From the NCBI RefSeq assembly GCF_007860095.1, contig NZ_SJPT01000014.1:55231-119230 (forward strand): DNA of 64,000 bases, in the 5' to 3' direction. The notes beneath the pieces are model-generated. The model was not told where the DNA came from. It saw nothing but the letters and a program-made list of their open reading frames with translations, and searched no databases. Source of the DNA: Novipirellula galeiformis (GTDB taxonomy: Bacteria; Planctomycetota; Planctomycetia; Pirellulales; Pirellulaceae). Shown in pieces: positions 33,900 to 43,388 of the stretch; position 1 is the stretch's first letter; the number at the start of each line of letters is the position of its first letter. The position numbers and the translations under genes are program-made.

Positions 33900-36800
33900 A
33901 TGTTTACATGGCCGCCGCCCTTGCGATTACGTTGCTTGGTGGTTGTTTGTCTATCGTTATTGACGGTAAATGGCGGTTCGGCGCCAGCGGACGAGAAACT
34001 CTATTTCGAGAGCGAGATCCGACCGATCTTGCGTGAATATTGTTTCGATTGCCACGGCGCAACCGAGGTAATGGAAGGGGGGCTCGACCTTCGACTCGTT
34101 CATTTCATCCGCTCGGGGGGCGATTCGGGCGCCGCGTTGGTCCCTGGAGATCCGGACGCTAGTCTGCTGCTATCGCGAATCATTGATGGCGACATGCCGC
34201 CAGGCGAAGCCCGTGTTTCGGACGATAAAATTGCGGTTCTGGAGAAGTGGATTCGTCAAGGTGCCGCGACGCTTCGTGAGGAACCGGAACAACTCGGTCC
34301 GGGAATTCCGATCACCGAAGAAGAACGCAATTATTGGGCCTATCAACCGATCACGCAGCCGAAAGTCTCACTCGATTCGAATCTTGCTCGTGTGCGGACG
34401 CCGATTGATGCCTTGATCGCTGCGGCGATGCCGGCCGGATTGACGTTTTCACCCGACGCCGAGCGTTTCACAATCATTCAACGTGTCTTCTACGACTTGA
34501 TCGGTTTGCCACCAAGCAAAGACCAAATCGAATATTGGTTGCATCATGCCGATGTTGATTGGTACGAACAATTGGTCGATCACCTGCTTCGCTCGCCGCA
34601 TTACGGCGAACGATGGGCGCGGCACTGGTTGGACGCCGCGGGCTATGCGGACAGCGACGGTTACACGCTGGGGGACATCAGCCGTGAATGGGCTTGGCGT
34701 TACCGCGACTATGTGATTCGAGCTTTCAACGACGATAAACCGTTTGATCAGTTTATCACCGAGCAACTCGCCGGAGATGAAATTGCCGGACCCGCCACAG
34801 GCGATTGGACTGAACGTCAGATCGAATTATTGACGGCGACCGGCTTCCTCCGCATGGCTGCCGATGGTACGGGAAGCGGCGATAACAGCCCCGAAGCACG
34901 CAACAAGACGATCGCCGATACGCTGCAAATCGTTAGCACGACGTTACTCGGGGCCAGCGTGCAATGTGCCCAGTGTCATGACCACCGCTACGATCCGATT
35001 TCTCACGCGGATTATTTTTCCTTGCGCGCGGTCTTTGAGCCCGCCTTGGATTGGCAAGCTTGGAAAACGCCTGCCCAGCGATTGGTTTCGCTGTACACCG
35101 AACAAGATCGGGCGGTCGCGGCGGCGATCGAAAGCCAAGTCAAACAGGTCGCTGAGGAGCGAGCAGCGAAACAGGCTGAGTTCATCAAAGAAGTCTTCGA
35201 AGAAGAATTGCTGAAATTCGAAGAGCCGCTGCGATCCCAATTACGGTCGGCTTATGAAACCACCAATGCGGAGCGCAGCCCGGAACAGAAAGCGTTGCTC
35301 GCCAGCCACCCCAGCATCAACATTTCCGCGGGGGTACTCTATCAATACCGTCCCAAGGCCGCCGAAGAGTTGAAGGGCTACGATGCCAAGATGGCCGAGA
35401 TGCGCGCCCAAAAGCCGGTCGAACAATTTGTTCATGCGTTGGTGGAACCGGCGAATCATGTTCCCGTGACGCGACTGTTTCACCGTGGCGATTACAAGCA
35501 ACCGATGCAAGAGATTCAGCCTGCGGCGCTGACGGTTACCGCGCCCGAGGGGAGTTGCGTCGAGTTCCCCGTCAACGACCCGAATCTGCCGACCACGGGG
35601 CGTCGCTTGGCGTTTTCACGTTGGTTGGTTGATCGTGGCAATCCGCTCACCGCGCGGGCGATCGTTAACCGTATTTGGATGCATCACTTTGGCCGCGGTA
35701 TCGTATCAACGCCCGGCGAGTTTGGACGCTTGGGAGATATCCCGTCCAACGTGGAGTTGCTCGATGAGTTGGCCAGTGACTTCATGGAGCATGGTTGGAG
35801 TTTAAAGCACCTGCACCGGCGGATTTTGACCTCGACCGTGTGGCGTCAATCATCTTTGCGCGATCCAGCTCGCGAGGCTCTCGATGCGGATAATCACTTT
35901 TATTCACGAAAGTCGATTCAGCGTATGGACGCGGAAATTCTTCGTGATTCGATTTTGCAAATATCGGGGGACCTCGATCGAGAACCTTTTGGTCCACCCG
36001 TGGCGATTGCAGAGGACGAAACAGGCCAAGTCCGGGTGGATGCGAAGCAGCCGCGGCGAAGTATCTATGTGCAAATTCGACGCAGCCAACCGGTCGGCAT
36101 GTTGCAAACGTTTGATGCTCCGGTGATGAGCGTGAATTGCGATGTGCGACCGGTTTCGACTTCGGCGCCTCAATCGTTGATGATGCTCAATGGTGAATTT
36201 ATTCTTGATCAAGCGGCCCGCGTCGCCGAGCGAGCGATCGCGGCCGTGCGAGCCAAACCCGCTAGCGATTCCGACACGGCGGATGGGACGAGAGCTTCCT
36301 CAGCGAGTGAGGCCGCGTCAGCATCCTGGTCGCCCGACTTGCCGTCTCCGACATGGAAATATGGGACTGGAACGATCGATGAGGAAGCGGGGATGCTACG
36401 CGAGTTTGTCGCGCTGCCGCATTTCACCGGCACTCATTGGCAAGGCGGTCCGAAGCTTCCCGCCGCAACCCTTGGTTGGGTGTCGTTGCACGCCCGTGGT
36501 GGCCATCCCGGCGATCCGAAGTATCCGGCAATTCGTCGTTGGAGTGCGCCGAGCGATGGCCACTTCAGCGTTGCCGGTACCCTACAACACCACAGCAGCA
36601 ATGGGGACGGAGTGCGGGGACGCATTTTCTCCGCTGACCGGCTGCTGGGATCTTGGAATTCATTGCACAATTCGGTCGTGACCGAGGTCGAATCGGTGGC
36701 GGTTAAGGCCGGAGAAAGCATCGACCTCGTCACCGACTGCATCGCGCGAGAAACGTCGGATGGTTTCGCGTGGGAAGTGAAAATCACGTTCACTCCCGCG

Positions 36801-37082
36801 GTTGGAGAGCCAGTGGTGTTTGATTCCGCCGCTGAGTTCCAAGGGCCGACGGACGACTACACTCTCTTGCCTGCGCAAATCGCTGCGGCTTGGGAAATCA
36901 TCTTGTCCCGGTCTCCTAGCGACGATGAATTACACACCGCGCTTGAATTTGCCGAAGCACAACTCGTGCTGATGGCGAGGGAACGTGGAGGCGTGATGCA
37001 GGGACGATCCCCATCGCATCAAGTCTTGGTCAATCTTTGTCAGATGCTGATCAGTTCAAACGAGTTTGTCTACATCGAATGA
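33900..37082 (+). CDS. PSD1-family cytochrome with large C-terminal insertion, third copy
   Basis: A 1060-residue member with leader [20 protein letters not shown]. PSCyt1 has CFDCH (C48, C51, H52). DUF1549 carries [14 protein letters not shown] and [21 protein letters not shown], and the second heme motif is CAQCH. A Glu/Lys-rich coiled-coil segment follows (about 400-460), then DUF1553 ([37 protein letters not shown]). Unlike its paralogues, about 200 residues (783-980) are inserted before the final helical segment. They contain a Ser/Ala linker and a compact beta-rich region ([37 protein letters not shown]). The DUF1501 partner starts 19 bases downstream. Confidence 0.91.
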   Translation: MFTWPPPLRLRCLVVVCLSLLTVNGGSAPADEKLYFESEIRPILREYCFDCHGATEVMEGGLDLRLVHFIRSGGDSGAALVPGDPDASLLLSRIIDGDMPPGEARVSDDKIAVLEKWIRQGAATLREEPEQLGPGIPITEEERNYWAYQPITQPKVSLDSNLARVRTPIDALIAAAMPAGLTFSPDAERFTIIQRVFYDLIGLPPSKDQIEYWLHHADVDWYEQLVDHLLRSPHYGERWARHWLDAAGYADSDGYTLGDISREWAWRYRDYVIRAFNDDKPFDQFITEQLAGDEIAGPATGDWTERQIELLTATGFLRMAADGTGSGDNSPEARNKTIADTLQIVSTTLLGASVQCAQCHDHRYDPISHADYFSLRAVFEPALDWQAWKTPAQRLVSLYTEQDRAVAAAIESQVKQVAEERAAKQAEFIKEVFEEELLKFEEPLRSQLRSAYETTNAERSPEQKALLASHPSINISAGVLYQYRPKAAEELKGYDAKMAEMRAQKPVEQFVHALVEPANHVPVTRLFHRGDYKQPMQEIQPAALTVTAPEGSCVEFPVNDPNLPTTGRRLAFSRWLVDRGNPLTARAIVNRIWMHHFGRGIVSTPGEFGRLGDIPSNVELLDELASDFMEHGWSLKHLHRRILTSTVWRQSSLRDPAREALDADNHFYSRKSIQRMDAEILRDSILQISGDLDREPFGPPVAIAEDETGQVRVDAKQPRRSIYVQIRRSQPVGMLQTFDAPVMSVNCDVRPVSTSAPQSLMMLNGEFILDQAARVAERAIAAVRAKPASDSDTADGTRASSASEAASASWSPDLPSPTWKYGTGTIDEEAGMLREFVALPHFTGTHWQGGPKLPAATLGWVSLHARGGHPGDPKYPAIRRWSAPSDGHFSVAGTLQHHSSNGDGVRGRIFSADRLLGSWNSLHNSVVTEVESVAVKAGESIDLVTDCIARETSDGFAWEVKITFTPAVGEPVVFDSAAEFQGPTDDYTLLPAQIAAAWEIILSRSPSDDELHTALEFAEAQLVLMARERGGVMQGRSPSHQVLVNLCQMLISSNEFVYIE

Positions 37083-37101
37083 TGCGAAGTTTGGTTCAAT
37101 C

Positions 37102-38550
37102 ATGATTGCTAACTCATCACAAAGCACACGGCGTCAATTTCTTCAACACTCCGGCATGGGGGTGGGAGCGTTGGCATTGCAATGGATGCTCGCTGCAGAG
37201 GACGCATCGGCGAAGCCGCCGGTGTTGAAGTTGGAACCGCACAACGACGTGCGGCCGCGGAAGCCGCATTTTGAGCCGCGTGCCAAAGCGATGATTTCGT
37301 TGTTCCAACACGGCGGTCCGTCGCATATGGATTTGACCGACCCAAAGCCCGAACTGACCAAGTATGACGGGACCGAATACAGCGGCGATATTAAGTTTTC
37401 GTTCGTCAATCAAGCCAGTAAAAAATTGCTCGGCAGCTCCTTCAAGTTTCAGCCTCATGGCCAATGCGGGACGGAACTCTCGGAGTTGCTGCCGCATACT
37501 GCGGGGGTTGTTGACGATATTTGCTTGATCCGCAGCATGCACACGGGCGCGAATGGCCATGAAGTCAACATCCGCTATTTTCACGGAGGCATTCCCGCGG
37601 TATTGGGACGGCCGACGTTTGGATCATGGCTGACTTATGCGCTCGGCAGTGAATCGCAAGACTTGCCCGCCTTTATGGTGTTGGCCGATCCCGGAGGGCA
37701 CCCTGTCGACGGAGTGACCAATTGGACCAATGGATTCATGCCTTCGACGTTCCAAGGGACAGTGCTTCGTCCAAAAGAACCACGGATTTTGAATCTACAG
37801 CCACCGTCGCATCTGTCGGGAGCCTACCAACGCCAAAACCTCGACTTTCTGCAAACGCTCAACCGCCAACATCTTCAATCCTACCAGGGCGAATCGGATC
37901 TTGAGGCCCGGATTGCCAGTTACGAATTGGCCGCTCGGATGCAAACCGCCGCGACAGACGCGTTGGATATTTCCCAGGAAACCGCAGCGACGCATACGAT
38001 GTATGGATTGGACAATCCTGAAACGCGTGAGTATGGCACCCGCTGCTTGTTAGCGAGGCGATTGGTGGAGCGAGGAGTTCGCTTTGTCCAACTGTTTCAT
38101 AGCAATCAACCCTGGGACAATCACAGCAATCTGAAATCGGGGCTCGCGTCGGTCTGTCGAAAGACCGACCAACCCGCCGCGGCACTGGTGGCGGATCTTC
38201 GCCAACGGGGCATGCTCGACTCGACGTTGGTGCATTGGGGAGGCGAAATCGGACGGTTGCCGGTCACTCAAGAACAAGGTTCGCCGGAGAAAGCGGGCCG
38301 TGATCACAATGGGCAAGGCTTTAGTATCTGGATGGCCGGCGGAGGCGTTCGCGGAGGCATGACGTTCGGGAAAACCGATGAATTCGGGCACCACGCGGTC
38401 GAAAATATCGTGACCCCCAATGATTTCCAAGCGACCGTGATGCACCTCTTTGGCTTGGACCACGAACAGGTCGTTTATCCCAATCGCAACCAGCAAGAAG
38501 TGATCACCGCTCACCGACCGGCACGTGTTGTCACCGAAGTGATTGCTTGA
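37102..38550 (+). CDS. DUF1501 exported protein, third copy
   Basis: ATG 37102 is chosen over 37066, which overlaps the PSD1 gene. It gives a Tat-like leader (STRRQFLQHSGMGVGALALQ) at the N-terminus and 482 residues. Motifs include [51 protein letters not shown] (two segments), VHWGGEIGRLP in place of the usual GEFGRTP, and GRDHNGQGFSIWMAGGGVRGG. The C-terminus lacks the RDFRLTDV ending of the other copies and has NRNQQEVITAHRPARV instead. These differences place it in a separate subgroup matched to the insertion-bearing PSD1 protein. Confidence 0.9.
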   Translation: MIANSSQSTRRQFLQHSGMGVGALALQWMLAAEDASAKPPVLKLEPHNDVRPRKPHFEPRAKAMISLFQHGGPSHMDLTDPKPELTKYDGTEYSGDIKFSFVNQASKKLLGSSFKFQPHGQCGTELSELLPHTAGVVDDICLIRSMHTGANGHEVNIRYFHGGIPAVLGRPTFGSWLTYALGSESQDLPAFMVLADPGGHPVDGVTNWTNGFMPSTFQGTVLRPKEPRILNLQPPSHLSGAYQRQNLDFLQTLNRQHLQSYQGESDLEARIASYELAARMQTAATDALDISQETAATHTMYGLDNPETREYGTRCLLARRLVERGVRFVQLFHSNQPWDNHSNLKSGLASVCRKTDQPAAALVADLRQRGMLDSTLVHWGGEIGRLPVTQEQGSPEKAGRDHNGQGFSIWMAGGGVRGGMTFGKTDEFGHHAVENIVTPNDFQATVMHLFGLDHEQVVYPNRNQQEVITAHRPARVVTEVIA

Positions 38551-38831
38551 TCATCCGGGACGCCCATTTTGAGGTGAATCGTACGCTGGTCGATCGCCTT
38601 TCGAACGCACGCTCGATCTGGAAGCGAGAGCAGACGGGGGACCAATTCGTCGGCGTGAGTGTCACGCCCCGATTGTGATGAAGATCGGCGATAACGAATG
38701 GCTAGAAGCGATCAAGTCGAACGCATTGTTGCGTCGCGGAGCAGGGTTCGCAGACGGTCCTCTACCTTCAAACCGACTTCAAGACGCTGTGGGAATCAAT
38801 CTAGATTCCGATGATATAGCCTCGCCGGACG

Positions 38832-40025
38832 TTATTTCGATTTTGCGATCGGGAACACGGACAGCGCTGGACTAGCTTGGGGATGGTCGCTCACGAAGTC
38901 TTCCCCGACCGCCGCCGCCACGGTGGCGGCAATCTGAGACTGAGTGACCTGTTCCGGTTTTGCCCCATCGGTTTGCACTTGGGGGCCAAGCACGGCCATC
39001 CAGATGCGTTCACATCCGGGGATGTCAGTACCATGGCTCTTCCAGCTGACTCGGCCGTCACCACGACCATGGTCGGTCGTGAGGATCAATGTGGTGTTGT
39101 TGCGGTACTGGGGCATCGATTGCAATCGCGTCCATAATTGACGAATGTAATCGTCGTTGCGGCGAGCGGAATCGAGGTACAGGTCGTAGCGGCCTTCATG
39201 AGCCCAGTCGTCCGTTTCTCCGAGCGACAGATAGAGCACACGGGGGTGGTGGATGCGTACGTATTCCTCGGCGGCTCGGAAGGTAAAGTAATCGTAACGC
39301 ACACCATCCCAGACATGCGGCATTTGGTCGGCGACACGATCGAGTTGGGCGAGTCGATCGTGTGCCGCCCGCAGTTCCGCAGGACTGTTTTCGTCGCTCG
39401 ATAATACGCCGGCTAACGGTTCCCATCCCGCGTTCACGAGCAATCCGCTGCGTTTGCGATTGATAATGTAGGGAAAAACGTCCCAGCTGCAAAAGGCAGC
39501 CACTTTCCCCTGGAACGAGGATTGTTGGTTCAACCACTCCAGCACCGTGACGTTCGGATTGTTCTTTTTGGCGTTGGAGTCAATGCTCGGATCGGCAAAT
39601 CCACATAAGATCTCGCTATAGCCGGGATAGGAAAAGTGCATGTTGTTGACCACGACCGCGCGAGACGCTTCTTCGGGATTCCCAAACACGATTCCTTGGG
39701 GAGCGATCTGGGACCAGAAATAGGGCATCAATTGCTCGCGTCGCTCGACTGGCGAATCACGCCAATACCTTTCCTTCAGCGCTGCGACATCACGGACCTT
39801 GCCCGCGTCGCGGTCCATCAGCATTGCATCGGCGCCGGTGAACAACTCTTGCCAACGTAAGCCATCGAGGGTGACGAGGACGACATTGGATGCGGACGCG
39901 GATGCCGCGGGGGTGGCTGGTGGGGCGAGCTCCTCAGCATGAAGCGTGGTGCAAAACTTCAGAGGAAAGCAGGTCAACACCACGGTGGCGAATAGCCAAG
40001 CCAGCAATTGTAATTTCACAGTCAA
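38832..40025 (-). CDS. Exported alkaline-phosphatase-superfamily hydrolase
   Basis: A 397-residue protein with leader MTVKLQLLAWLFATVVLTC. The core matches the alkaline phosphatase/phosphodiesterase superfamily: NVVLVTLDGLRWQELFTG (first metal aspartate), FSYPGYSEILCGF (nucleophile region, with Ser rather than the Thr common in nucleotide pyrophosphatases), and LILTTDHGRGD with a downstream SHGTDIPG (remaining metal ligands). It probably cleaves a phosphate ester or phosphodiester outside the cytoplasm. It is the most downstream gene of the long minus-strand run and is separated from its neighbour by a strong terminator. Confidence 0.84.
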   Translation of the reverse strand: MTVKLQLLAWLFATVVLTCFPLKFCTTLHAEELAPPATPAASASASNVVLVTLDGLRWQELFTGADAMLMDRDAGKVRDVAALKERYWRDSPVERREQLMPYFWSQIAPQGIVFGNPEEASRAVVVNNMHFSYPGYSEILCGFADPSIDSNAKKNNPNVTVLEWLNQQSSFQGKVAAFCSWDVFPYIINRKRSGLLVNAGWEPLAGVLSSDENSPAELRAAHDRLAQLDRVADQMPHVWDGVRYDYFTFRAAEEYVRIHHPRVLYLSLGETDDWAHEGRYDLYLDSARRNDDYIRQLWTRLQSMPQYRNNTTLILTTDHGRGDGRVSWKSHGTDIPGCERIWMAVLGPQVQTDGAKPEQVTQSQIAATVAAAVGEDFVSDHPQASPALSVFPIAKSK

Positions 40026-40451
40026 CGATCCTTGATGCAGAAACGTCCCTTTGCCGCGCCGCCACGAGCGAGTGTCAAAGAAACCGGTCCGATTATACCT
40101 CCAATCTTCGCTGCAGATGGGGATCGGGCGACCGCATTCGCTTGGCTACGCCACAACGTCTCCTCGACACCAAACGAATGCTTTCCGGTCGGTCTTTCGT
40201 AGAGCGATTTCGACCCGGAAACCTTCTGCTAGATCACGCCATTGCAGATCAGGTCCGATCGGAGCGTGGTTGGGGGGAAGCACGTCGGGGCGGCGTGTGA
40301 ATTTGAATCGCAGGGGGGCTCAGGAAACGCGTGACTCGACCCCAGCGAGACGCAAAAAAAGGCCGCGAGCGTTAACTCGCGGCCTTCAATGGTGCCTAAG
40401 AACTCAAGAGATTTGTATGCCCCAATCTCTCGGTTACAGACAATGGCAGAA
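40026..40451. other. Intergenic region carrying a terminator
   Basis: 426 bases between two minus-strand genes. The left part should carry the promoter of the phosphatase-superfamily gene, and the right part contains the intrinsic terminator listed next. Overlapping plus-strand frames here lack motifs. I see no further gene. Confidence 0.5.
40354..40386 (-). terminator. Intrinsic terminator of the DUF1080 gene
   Basis: On the minus strand AAGGCCGCGAG (40386-40376) pairs with CTCGCGGCCTT (40369-40359) around a six-base loop. It continues into a run of seven U's (A's at 40354-40360 on the plus strand). GC-rich 11-bp stem, short loop and U-tract make this a textbook Rho-independent terminator, 66 bases after the DUF1080 stop. 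Confidence 0.92.
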
Positions 40452-42569
40452 CTAGTCCTGCTTTAATTCGTCTTTAGGAGCTTTTCCGATGGGCCACAGT
40501 TCGTAGCGTCGTACGATCATCTCGGCTTGTTCGGTTTGAAGCAGCAACTTGCCGAAGCTCGGTTGCGCATCGAAGCCTTCGTTGACAACCACTCCGTTGA
40601 CTTTGTAAATCAGGTGTCCGCCGTCGGCGATGACTTCCATACGGGTCCATTCACCGAACGGGCTTTCGACATCATCTTTGCCACGGAAATCAACATTGTC
40701 GGCCCAATCGACATCGCGACCAAACCAGTTGATGCGACCGCGAGATAGGGTGACTCGTTCGCCGCCCTTTTTCCAGACGCGTTCGCCATCGCGATCCTTG
40801 GTGATCTCGGTGGTGAGGGAGACGGGAAGTGATTGTCCGGTTTCGGGATCCGAACCGGTCAAGACAAGAATGTCCCCGACTCCGCCTTCGATGATCTGAG
40901 CCTCGATGGATGCCATCCAAGTGTTGCTCAAGCCGCCATCGGGTCCCCAGCAGTGGACGAGGACCCCGGAGTCACGAGCGCGATCTTTACGACTGCCCCA
41001 GGTTTTCTCGCCCCACTTGAACTCAATGATCATGTGGTAGTCACGATAGTATTGGTTGGTGATCAAGCCGCCCCAACCATCACCGGTGATATGGATCATG
41101 CCGTCCTTGACGGTGAACACGTTTCTTGGATCGGCGTACTTGGTGTCACGGATCCAAGTGTAAAAGTTCTCCAGGTTCCGGCCATTGAACAATTTAATCG
41201 GACCATCGGTCGGGCTGATTGCAATGTCTCGTGATGGCGGTTGTGCTGGCTCACCGGGCAATTCGCGGATCGACACGTTGCGGAATGCAACGGGATCGTT
41301 ATGTCCCGCAAAACCAAAGTGACCGCTCTTGCGTCGAGCGCCTTCGGGAACGGCACCGTCTTTGGATTCTTTAACGCTGGCCAAATTCGCATCGAGGATG
41401 GTGAAGCCGTTCAATTCGACTTTGATGTTCGAACCATTCATCGTGACCTGTTGGAAATTCCACTCACCGTTCGGACGCAAAAAACCGCGTTCGGCTGGAA
41501 CCAATCCGTAGACCGAACCGTGGTATTGGCGGGGGTCTAGCTTCGCGTACTTCTCATGCTCGGAATCGAGTACTTGCAATTCGATTCCTTCCACGCTGGG
41601 ATTGCCTTTGCCCGAGTAGCGAAGAGCAAGCCCATTGTTTCCACCTGGAGGTAGCTTGAATTCAACTCGCGAAACGAAGTTGGAATACTCTTTGTCGGTA
41701 AAGATGTTTCCGCCCTTACCCTGCTTGCAAACGATGGCGCCGTCGACAACTTCGTAGTTTTCCAGGTCGCCCGACCAACCGGTGAAGTCCTTGCCATTGA
41801 AAACGTTCTCGAAACCCGCATCGTTCTGTTGCTGGGAAAGGATCTTGTTCGCTTCGTCGGCAGCGATTTCACGCACATAGATGTTGCGGAAATAAAGAGT
41901 GTTGCCGTGGTTTTGCAGTTCGATCTGGCCGCGTGGGTAGATCGGCAGATTGCGTTCCCAAAGATTTTCCATCACGACATTATCGGTCACCAATTGATCA
42001 TTCAATTTGATCGTGACGCGTTCGCCGACCATGCGGATGTAGAACGTGTTCCACTGACCAACCGGTTTGTCCGCTTTGACCAATGGGAAGCGTGGATTGT
42101 CTTTGTTGTTCCACAAGGCGCCGGAGCCTTTTTCCGCGCCGTGACGGAAGTAGTTTTCAAATTCGGTGTCCCAAATCTGAACTTGCGGGCTGCCACGCAG
42201 GTAGATTCCGCTATCGCCACCTTCGAGGATCTTCCAGTCAACGTAGAGCTCGAAGTCGCCATAGTCTTTATCGGTACAAAGGCTTTGCCCTTTGCCGTCA
42301 AACTGCAAGACGCCGTCGACGACTTTCCAGTGCGCTCGCATCGACTCGTCCGCAGTCTTTTGTGCTGCGGCCAACTCTTCTGCGGACATTGCCGCTCGTG
42401 TTTTTGGGTTTCCGACCAACCCTTTCCAACCGCTCAAATCGCTGCCGTTAAACAGGGCTGTGAAGCCCTCAGGCGCTTCGGCACGAGCGACCGTTTGGGG
42501 ATGTTGGAACGCAAACATTGCTAAAAAAATGATTGCTGTGGCAAATGCCGATCGATGGATTCGTCTCAA
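40452..42569 (-). CDS. Secreted protein with three DUF1080 (3-keto-disaccharide hydrolase-like) domains
   Basis: A 705-residue protein with leader up to about residue 31 (FATAIIFLAMFAFQ). Three consecutive DUF1080 domains are visible. The first, about 33-235, starts GFTALFNGSDLSGWKG and includes GGDSGIYLRG. The second, about 253-437, starts FENVFNGKDFTGWSG with GGNNGLALRYSG. The third, about 457-700, starts GPIKLFNGRNLENFYTW with DSGVLVHCWGPDGG. The fold is concanavalin-like, and some members hydrolyse 3-ketoglycosides. The third domain is longer and most diverged. It likely acts on or binds carbohydrate in the periplasm. Monocistronic, with a strong terminator. Confidence 0.9.
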   Translation of the reverse strand: MRRIHRSAFATAIIFLAMFAFQHPQTVARAEAPEGFTALFNGSDLSGWKGLVGNPKTRAAMSAEELAAAQKTADESMRAHWKVVDGVLQFDGKGQSLCTDKDYGDFELYVDWKILEGGDSGIYLRGSPQVQIWDTEFENYFRHGAEKGSGALWNNKDNPRFPLVKADKPVGQWNTFYIRMVGERVTIKLNDQLVTDNVVMENLWERNLPIYPRGQIELQNHGNTLYFRNIYVREIAADEANKILSQQQNDAGFENVFNGKDFTGWSGDLENYEVVDGAIVCKQGKGGNIFTDKEYSNFVSRVEFKLPPGGNNGLALRYSGKGNPSVEGIELQVLDSEHEKYAKLDPRQYHGSVYGLVPAERGFLRPNGEWNFQQVTMNGSNIKVELNGFTILDANLASVKESKDGAVPEGARRKSGHFGFAGHNDPVAFRNVSIRELPGEPAQPPSRDIAISPTDGPIKLFNGRNLENFYTWIRDTKYADPRNVFTVKDGMIHITGDGWGGLITNQYYRDYHMIIEFKWGEKTWGSRKDRARDSGVLVHCWGPDGGLSNTWMASIEAQIIEGGVGDILVLTGSDPETGQSLPVSLTTEITKDRDGERVWKKGGERVTLSRGRINWFGRDVDWADNVDFRGKDDVESPFGEWTRMEVIADGGHLIYKVNGVVVNEGFDAQPSFGKLLLQTEQAEMIVRRYELWPIGKAPKDELKQD

Positions 42570-43094
42570 CGTTTAACTCCGCGTGATAGGGGTAACGGTG
42601 CATCTGAATTTCACTCACGCGAAATCACTGCGGGGCCAAGTCTGAGTTTGGCGAGTGGAGTGAGTTAGCCGCGAGATTAACCGAGATACGGGAATGGCAG
42701 GACTATGTCACAATGTTGGACATTGGATCATAATGGGGGACAGGGTGGGGGAATGAGTGATGGTCAATGAGCTTGTGGGGTGTGAACATCGCGGATCGAT
42801 CTTCGTGAAAATGGCTTGCGCATCAAGCATTGATCCCCCCATTCATCCAATATGGTATTGGCTTGGCGCCCCGGTAGCAACTGCCTCGGCTAATTTGCTC
42901 GGCAAGGTTCGTGGTTGCTTTTTTTAGCGGTGCTGCTGTGATTGTTCTACCCAGCAAATCCTAACCCGACGCGTCAGCGAGCGATTGAATCAAGATCCAT
43001 TTTTCTCGCTTACACTTCTAGCTAGAAATACACGCAACCTCAAAAAAGCGTTACCTTGGCTACCGGGGTGGACGCGTCGCGTGGATGGCGTGCC
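42570..43094. other. Intergenic region with degenerate repeat element
   Basis: 525 bases between minus-strand genes, without a supportable gene. The part next to 42570 should contain the DUF1080 promoter. Near the other end is a degenerate copy of the GCGTAAGCGAGGGA-type hairpin (listed). Confidence 0.5.
42962..43015. repeat. Degenerate copy of the GCGTAAGCGAG hairpin element
   Basis: The left arm TAACCCGACGCGTCAGCGAG (from 42962) and right arm CTCGCTTACAC (43005-43015) pair imperfectly. Both resemble the arms of the 19698-19778 element (consensus CCGACGCGTAAGCGAGGGA and its complement). The right arm has lost its outer half. It fits a decayed copy of the same dispersed family. Confidence 0.6.
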
Positions 43095-43388
43095 TTAATC
43101 AAGTGGTTCGAAGTCGGCTTCCTGAAATTCGACGACCTCGTTTAACCAACGTTGCTGTACGAAGCGAACATGTAGGGGATGCTCGTTGTACGCTTTGTAT
43201 TGCGCTGGCGTATCAAATCGCATCGAGATGCCAAAGGTATGCGAGTTCTTGACACTGGTTTGGCGACGAATCTGAAAGTCTCGCACGTCAGGAATGGTGG
43301 CAAGTTCGGCCGCCGCGTTCAAAAAACCGGTTTCTTCTTCCGACCCCGATGCGTGTTTCAGACGAAAGGTGACGGTGTGTTCAATCAT
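43095..43388 (-). CDS. Possible internally started Dabb protein
   Basis: This is an alternative reading of the 3' end of the fusion gene. ATG at 43388 is preceded on the minus strand by ACGAGGATCATCA, which has a GAGGA core about six bases before the start. The 97 residues from MIEHTVTFRLKH match the usual length and N-terminus of free-standing Dabb proteins. It may be a second product of the fused gene, or the ancestral start kept after loss of the upstream stop codon. Confidence 0.45.
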   Translation of the reverse strand: MIEHTVTFRLKHASGSEEETGFLNAAAELATIPDVRDFQIRRQTSVKNSHTFGISMRFDTPAQYKAYNEHPLHVRFVQQRWLNEVVEFQEADFEPLD

